NCBI GenBank assembly: GCA_905209865.1 | Contig: CAJLUP010000075.1 | Coordinates: forward strand, 1-8,800 | Direction: 5' to 3' | From: an uncultured Lachnospiraceae bacterium | Lineage (GTDB): Bacteria; Bacillota; Clostridia; Lachnospirales; Lachnospiraceae | Length of the DNA stretch: 8,800 bases | In this document: one piece after another, positions 6,293 to 8,800 of the stretch | Layout of the letters: each line of letters opens with the position of its first letter | Position numbering within the stretch: position 1 is the first letter of the stretch | Notes under the pieces: model-generated | What the model saw: only the letters and a program-made list of their open reading frames with translations | Told to the model about the DNA's origin: nothing | The model's database searches: none | Made by a program: the position numbers and the translations under genes

Positions 6293-7966
6293 TTATTCTA
6301 CAGAAAGGACATAATAATAGATCGGCTGTCCACCCATATGAACATCGACATCGACATCAGGATACAAATTTGCAACTTCCTCTGCAAAACTTTCCGCATC
6401 CTCTTCAAGAACATCCTGGCCGAAATACAGACTGATTAATTCTGACTCTTCATCAACAAGCTGTGACAGCATTTCTTTTGTTGTTTCTTCAACAGACTGA
6501 CCGACTGCAAGAATTCCATGATCTCCGATTCCCATAATGTCGCCTTCATGTATCTCTTTGTCATCGATATGTGTATCACGAACGGCATATGTGACCTGTC
6601 CGGTCTTCACATTTTTAATCGCTTCTTCCAGCGTTTCAATATTCGTATCCACATCCGCTTCAGGCATGTAGCTGATGATCGCCGTAATTCCCTGAGGAAC
6701 AGTTTTTGTCGGTATTACAATAATATCTTTATCTTCTGTCAATGACTGTGCCTGATTTGCCGCAAGAATAATATTTTTATTATTCGGAAGGATGAAGATA
6801 TGATCTGCATTTACTTCATCAATGGCGCTGAGCATATCATCCGTACTTGGATTCATTGTCTGTCCGCCTTCAATGATATAGTCAACTCCGAGTTCACGGA
6901 AAATCTCATTCATTCCTTCTCCTATAGAGACAGCGATAAATCCAACCGATTTTCTTGGCTCTTTTTTCTTCTTTGCAGCCGCTTGTTCCGCTTGCTGCGC
7001 TGCTGCTTTTTCTGCGTCTTTGATCAGTTTTTCCTGATGTTCCTCGCGCATATTATCAATTTTCATTCTCGAAAGCTGACCGTAAGTAAGCGCCTTTTGG
7101 ATTGCAAGTCCGGGATCATTTGTGTGTACATGAATCTTTACAATATCATCATCCGCAACACAAACAATGGAATCACCAATGGACTCAAGATATGCCTTGA
7201 ATTCTGTCTCATCATTCTCTGTAAACGCTTTTTCTGTCATGATGATAAACTCTGTACAATATCCAAACTTGATATCTGCTTCTGCCTGCTGACCCGGTTT
7301 TACCATCTTCGTACCGCCACTTGCCTCGATCGCAGTATAATCCACTTCTTTTCCGAGAAATGCATCATAGGCTCCGTGGATCACTTCAAGTAATCCCTGT
7401 CCGCCGGAATCCACAACGCCGGCCTCCTTTAATACAGGCAGCATCTCCGGCGTCTGCGCTAAAACTTCTTCTGCATATTTAATTACTTCCGGAATAAATA
7501 CTTCTAAATCTTCTGTTGTTTCTGCAAGTTCTTCTGCTTTTCTTGAAATACCTTTTGCAACAGTAAGAATCGTACCTTCTTTCGGTTTCATTACTGCTTT
7601 ATAAGCAGTCGCAGTTGCCCGCTCACATGCTTTTGCTAAAATAACTGCGTCAATTTCTTTGTGATCTCTGATCTCCTTTGTAAATCCTCTGAGAAGCTGT
7701 GAAAGAATTACGCCTGAATTTCCGCGCGCTCCTCGAAGTGAACCTGAAGAAATCGCTTTCGCGATTGTCAGCATATCTGCATTTTCAAGAGATTGTACCT
7801 CTTTTGCAGCAGACATGATCGTAAGAGTCATGTTTGTTCCTGTATCACCGTCAGGAACCGGGAATACATTCAACTCATTAATAAATTCTTTTTTTGCTTC
7901 CAAATTAGCCGCTCCTGCAAGAAACATCTTACGAAACAGCTCTGTATTTATCGTTTTAACTGCCAC
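6293..7966 (-). CDS. fakA: Fatty acid kinase catalytic subunit FakA (DAK2/YloV family)
   Basis: A 557-residue cytosolic kinase. FakA phosphorylates fatty acids bound to DegV-type FakB proteins, giving acyl-phosphate for phospholipid synthesis; no fakB is in this window. The N-terminal DhaL/DAK2 nucleotide domain has NVFPVPDGDTGTNM (33-46), whose aspartates (39, 41) hold Mg-ATP, plus GSLRGARGNSGVILSQ (75-90) and DSGGQG (186-191). The middle domain has YCTEF (236-240), with the conserved cysteine, and HVHTNDPG (279-286). An Ala/Gln/Lys-rich linker (about 315-338) leads to the C-terminal FakB-interacting domain (340-557). The frame extends to a TTG at 7987, but AGGAGG at 7980-7975 sits downstream of that and 8 bases before GTG 7966, so GTG is the start, matching YloV-type N-termini. 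It lies 13 bases after the Asp23 gene, whose stop overlaps this ribosome binding site. Substrate specificity is inferred from characterised homologues. Confidence 0.93.
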   Translation of the reverse strand: MAVKTINTELFRKMFLAGAANLEAKKEFINELNVFPVPDGDTGTNMTLTIMSAAKEVQSLENADMLTIAKAISSGSLRGARGNSGVILSQLLRGFTKEIRDHKEIDAVILAKACERATATAYKAVMKPKEGTILTVAKGISRKAEELAETTEDLEVFIPEVIKYAEEVLAQTPEMLPVLKEAGVVDSGGQGLLEVIHGAYDAFLGKEVDYTAIEASGGTKMVKPGQQAEADIKFGYCTEFIIMTEKAFTENDETEFKAYLESIGDSIVCVADDDIVKIHVHTNDPGLAIQKALTYGQLSRMKIDNMREEHQEKLIKDAEKAAAQQAEQAAAKKKKEPRKSVGFIAVSIGEGMNEIFRELGVDYIIEGGQTMNPSTDDMLSAIDEVNADHIFILPNNKNIILAANQAQSLTEDKDIIVIPTKTVPQGITAIISYMPEADVDTNIETLEEAIKNVKTGQVTYAVRDTHIDDKEIHEGDIMGIGDHGILAVGQSVEETTKEMLSQLVDEESELISLYFGQDVLEEDAESFAEEVANLYPDVDVDVHMGGQPIYYYVLSVE

Positions 7967-7974
7967 GAAAATAT

Positions 7975-7982
7975 CCTCCTTA
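7975..7982 (-). promoter_or_regulatory. fakA ribosome binding site fused to the Asp23 stop codon
   Basis: On minus the sequence reads TAAGGAGG: the Asp23 stop TAA (7982-7980) runs directly into the Shine-Dalgarno core, and GTG 7966 follows after 8 bases. This fixes the fakA start and suggests that ribosomes finishing Asp23 re-initiate on fakA. Confidence 0.8.
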
Positions 7983-8339
7983 ATCAATCACTCTCACACC
8001 TTCTACAAAGATGTTGATCTTTTCTACCGACATTCCAGTAAACTCTTCAACCTTATACTTCACATTGCTCATAAGATTGTCAGAAACAGAAAGGATATTC
8101 ACCCCATAGGCTACGATCACATGAAAATTTAAAGTAATCTCATTATCGTCTGAAATTACCACTTGAATTCCATGTGTCAGACTATCTCTTTTCAGAAGAC
8201 GCACAAGTCCATCCTTCATATTTACAGCCGCCATTCCGACAATTCCGAAACATTCAACAGCAACGGAACCCGCATATTTGGCGATCACCTCCGGATTCAC
8301 CGTGATAATGCCAAGATCTGTGCTCATACTTCCTTTCAT
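7980..8339 (-). CDS. Asp23/Gls24 family protein (YloU-like)
   Basis: A 119-residue small protein of the Asp23/Gls24 (DUF322) family, with no signal peptide or membrane segment. The conserved pattern is visible: GIITVNPEVIAKYAGSVAVE (10-29), the EcFGIVGMA segment (29-37), the strand-rich NFHVIVAYGVNI (71-82), and the C-terminal VEKINIFVEGVRV (105-117). In staphylococci Asp23 is membrane-associated and linked to envelope stress; the function of the YloU branch is not established, though it nearly always sits beside yloV/fakA. The frame opens upstream at a GTG (8363), but GGAGGT at 8352-8347 lies 7 bases from ATG 8339, which is therefore chosen. A SigA-type promoter precedes it, and fakA follows after 13 bases, so the two likely form one transcript. 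A role linked to membrane lipid or envelope state is an inference from the pairing. Confidence 0.92.
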   Translation of the reverse strand: MKGSMSTDLGIITVNPEVIAKYAGSVAVECFGIVGMAAVNMKDGLVRLLKRDSLTHGIQVVISDDNEITLNFHVIVAYGVNILSVSDNLMSNVKYKVEEFTGMSVEKINIFVEGVRVID

Positions 8340-8389
8340 AATATATACCTCCGGTTCTTTCACACATTTTTGCCATAAATAACATGATT

Positions 8390-8418
8390 ATTATACTATC
8401 ACTTCTTACATTTTACAA
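8390..8418 (-). promoter_or_regulatory. SigA-type promoter for the Asp23-fakA operon
   Basis: On minus, TTGTAA (8418-8413) and a perfect TATAAT (8395-8390) are 17 bases apart. Transcription would start near 8383, about 30 bases before the GGAGGT ribosome binding site. The -35 is moderate (four of six). Confidence 0.75.
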
Positions 8419-8445
8419 TATACATTCGATTTTTTTAAAAAATAC

Positions 8446-8474
8446 TTGCAATACCGAAATGTTTCTGATAGAAT
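8446..8474 (+). promoter_or_regulatory. SigA-type promoter for rpmB
   Basis: TTGCAA (8446-8451) and TAGAAT (8469-8474) are 17 bases apart. An A/T tract (about 8429-8443) lies just upstream of the -35 and could act as an UP element. The start would fall near 8481, giving a leader of about 45 bases before rpmB. Confidence 0.75.
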
Positions 8475-8525
8475 ATCAGTGTTATGAGTCTATATGACGA
8501 GTTCAGATTGTTAGGAGGTGCAGTC

Positions 8526-8711
8526 ATGGCTAAATGTGCTATTTGTGAAAAGGGTGCTCATTTTGGTAACAATGTAAGCCACTCTCATAGAAAAACACCG
8601 AAAATGTGGAAATCAAATGTAAAATCCGTCAGAGTCAAAACAGAAGGCGGTTCCAAAAAAATGTATGTTTGTACATCTTGTCTGAAATCCGGACGCGTAG
8701 AGCGCGCTTAA
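8526..8711 (+). CDS. rpmB: 50S ribosomal protein L28
   Basis: A 61-residue, strongly basic protein of the large ribosomal subunit. It has the family features MAKCAICEKG at the start, NNVSHSHRKTPKMWKSNV (29-46) and a C-terminal CTSCLKSGRV. The two CxxC pairs (Cys4/Cys7 and a second pair near residue 50) mark the zinc-binding form of L28; many bacteria also carry zinc-free paralogues. The frame is open from ATG 8484, but AGGAGG at 8513-8518 is 7 bases before ATG 8526, and L28 begins MAK, so the shorter start is used. It is divergent from the Asp23 gene, with its own promoter and a hairpin after it, so it is probably transcribed alone. The rpmB-yloU-yloV arrangement is also known in B. subtilis. 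Confidence 0.97.
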   Translation: MAKCAICEKGAHFGNNVSHSHRKTPKMWKSNVKSVRVKTEGGSKKMYVCTSCLKSGRVERA

Positions 8712-8748
8712 GAATCAGACACACATCATCGGGAAAATGACACGGAAA

Positions 8749-8800
8749 GGGGCTGTTGCAAAATAGATGAGTAATCATCTATGGAGCAATAGCTCCCTTT
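8749..8800 (+). terminator. Two-part hairpin terminator after rpmB, cut by the window edge
   Basis: An outer stem pairs GGGGCTGTTGC (8749-8759) with GCAATAGCTCCC (8786-8797), with one bulge and one G-U. An inner perfect 8-bp stem pairs ATAGATGA (8763-8770) with TCATCTAT (8775-8782) around a GTAA loop. TTT follows at the very end, so the U-tract is probably only partly visible. It lies 37 bases after the rpmB stop. Confidence 0.75.

Noticed and set aside
6800..7393. A 197-codon plus-strand open frame within fakA
   Set aside because: Antisense to a conserved kinase; rich in Cys, Phe, Ile and Arg as expected from reversed codons, with no start signal.
1..8800. Search for a novel system: CRISPR, insertion sequences, toxin-antitoxin, phage or biosynthetic genes
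   Set aside because: All coding space is taken by conserved housekeeping or sporulation genes in a plausible ancestral order, and I saw no direct repeat arrays, transposase or integrase.

Overview
The window looks like a chromosomal housekeeping and sporulation region from a low-GC, endospore-forming Firmicute, most likely a gut Lachnospiraceae-type clostridium. The reasons are an alpha/beta-type small acid-soluble spore protein, the sporulation membrane protein YlbJ behind a SigE-like promoter, strong AGGAGG ribosome binding sites, and the order rpmB / Asp23 (YloU) / fakA (YloV) / recG and rsmD / coaD / ylbJ, which parallels two Bacillus subtilis clusters. The genus is an inference from protein style and cannot be proved here.

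Layout, left to right. Positions 1-712 (minus) hold the N-terminal part of a membrane-anchored M23 (LytM-type) metallopeptidase that runs off the left edge. Positions 814-1779 (plus) hold ylbJ, divergent from the peptidase, with a SigE-like promoter between them. A bidirectional terminator (1835-1876) separates ylbJ from a convergent minus-strand operon: rsmD (3566-2997), coaD (3003-2506) and a coiled-coil protein of unknown function (2509-1922), all overlapping. The likely promoter of that operon has its -35 box inside the terminator hairpin of the next gene, the SASP (3920-3714). The SASP has a 197-bp upstream gap with a large inverted repeat. Further right, still on minus, are recG (6175-4118), fakA (7966-6293) and an Asp23/YloU gene (8339-7980). 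The last two are tightly coupled, and a SigA-type promoter precedes the Asp23 gene. A divergent SigA-type promoter drives rpmB (8526-8711, plus), which ends in a large two-part hairpin at the right edge.

The functions fit growth (ribosomal protein L28, 16S rRNA methylation, CoA synthesis, use of exogenous fatty acids, replication fork repair) together with sporulation (SASP, YlbJ, possibly the M23 peptidase). Several true starts are internal to the longest ORFs and were placed from Shine-Dalgarno spacing: ylbJ GTG 814, rsmD 3566, SASP 3920, recG GTG 6175, fakA GTG 7966, Asp23 8339 and rpmB 8526.

I found no mobile element, CRISPR array, tRNA or rRNA, and no sign of a new defence or biosynthetic system. 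No gene-free stretch exceeds 300 bases. The most interesting points are regulatory: the overlapping terminator and promoter, the structured SASP leader, a wrongly oriented terminator between fakA and recG, and the inverted ylbJ.
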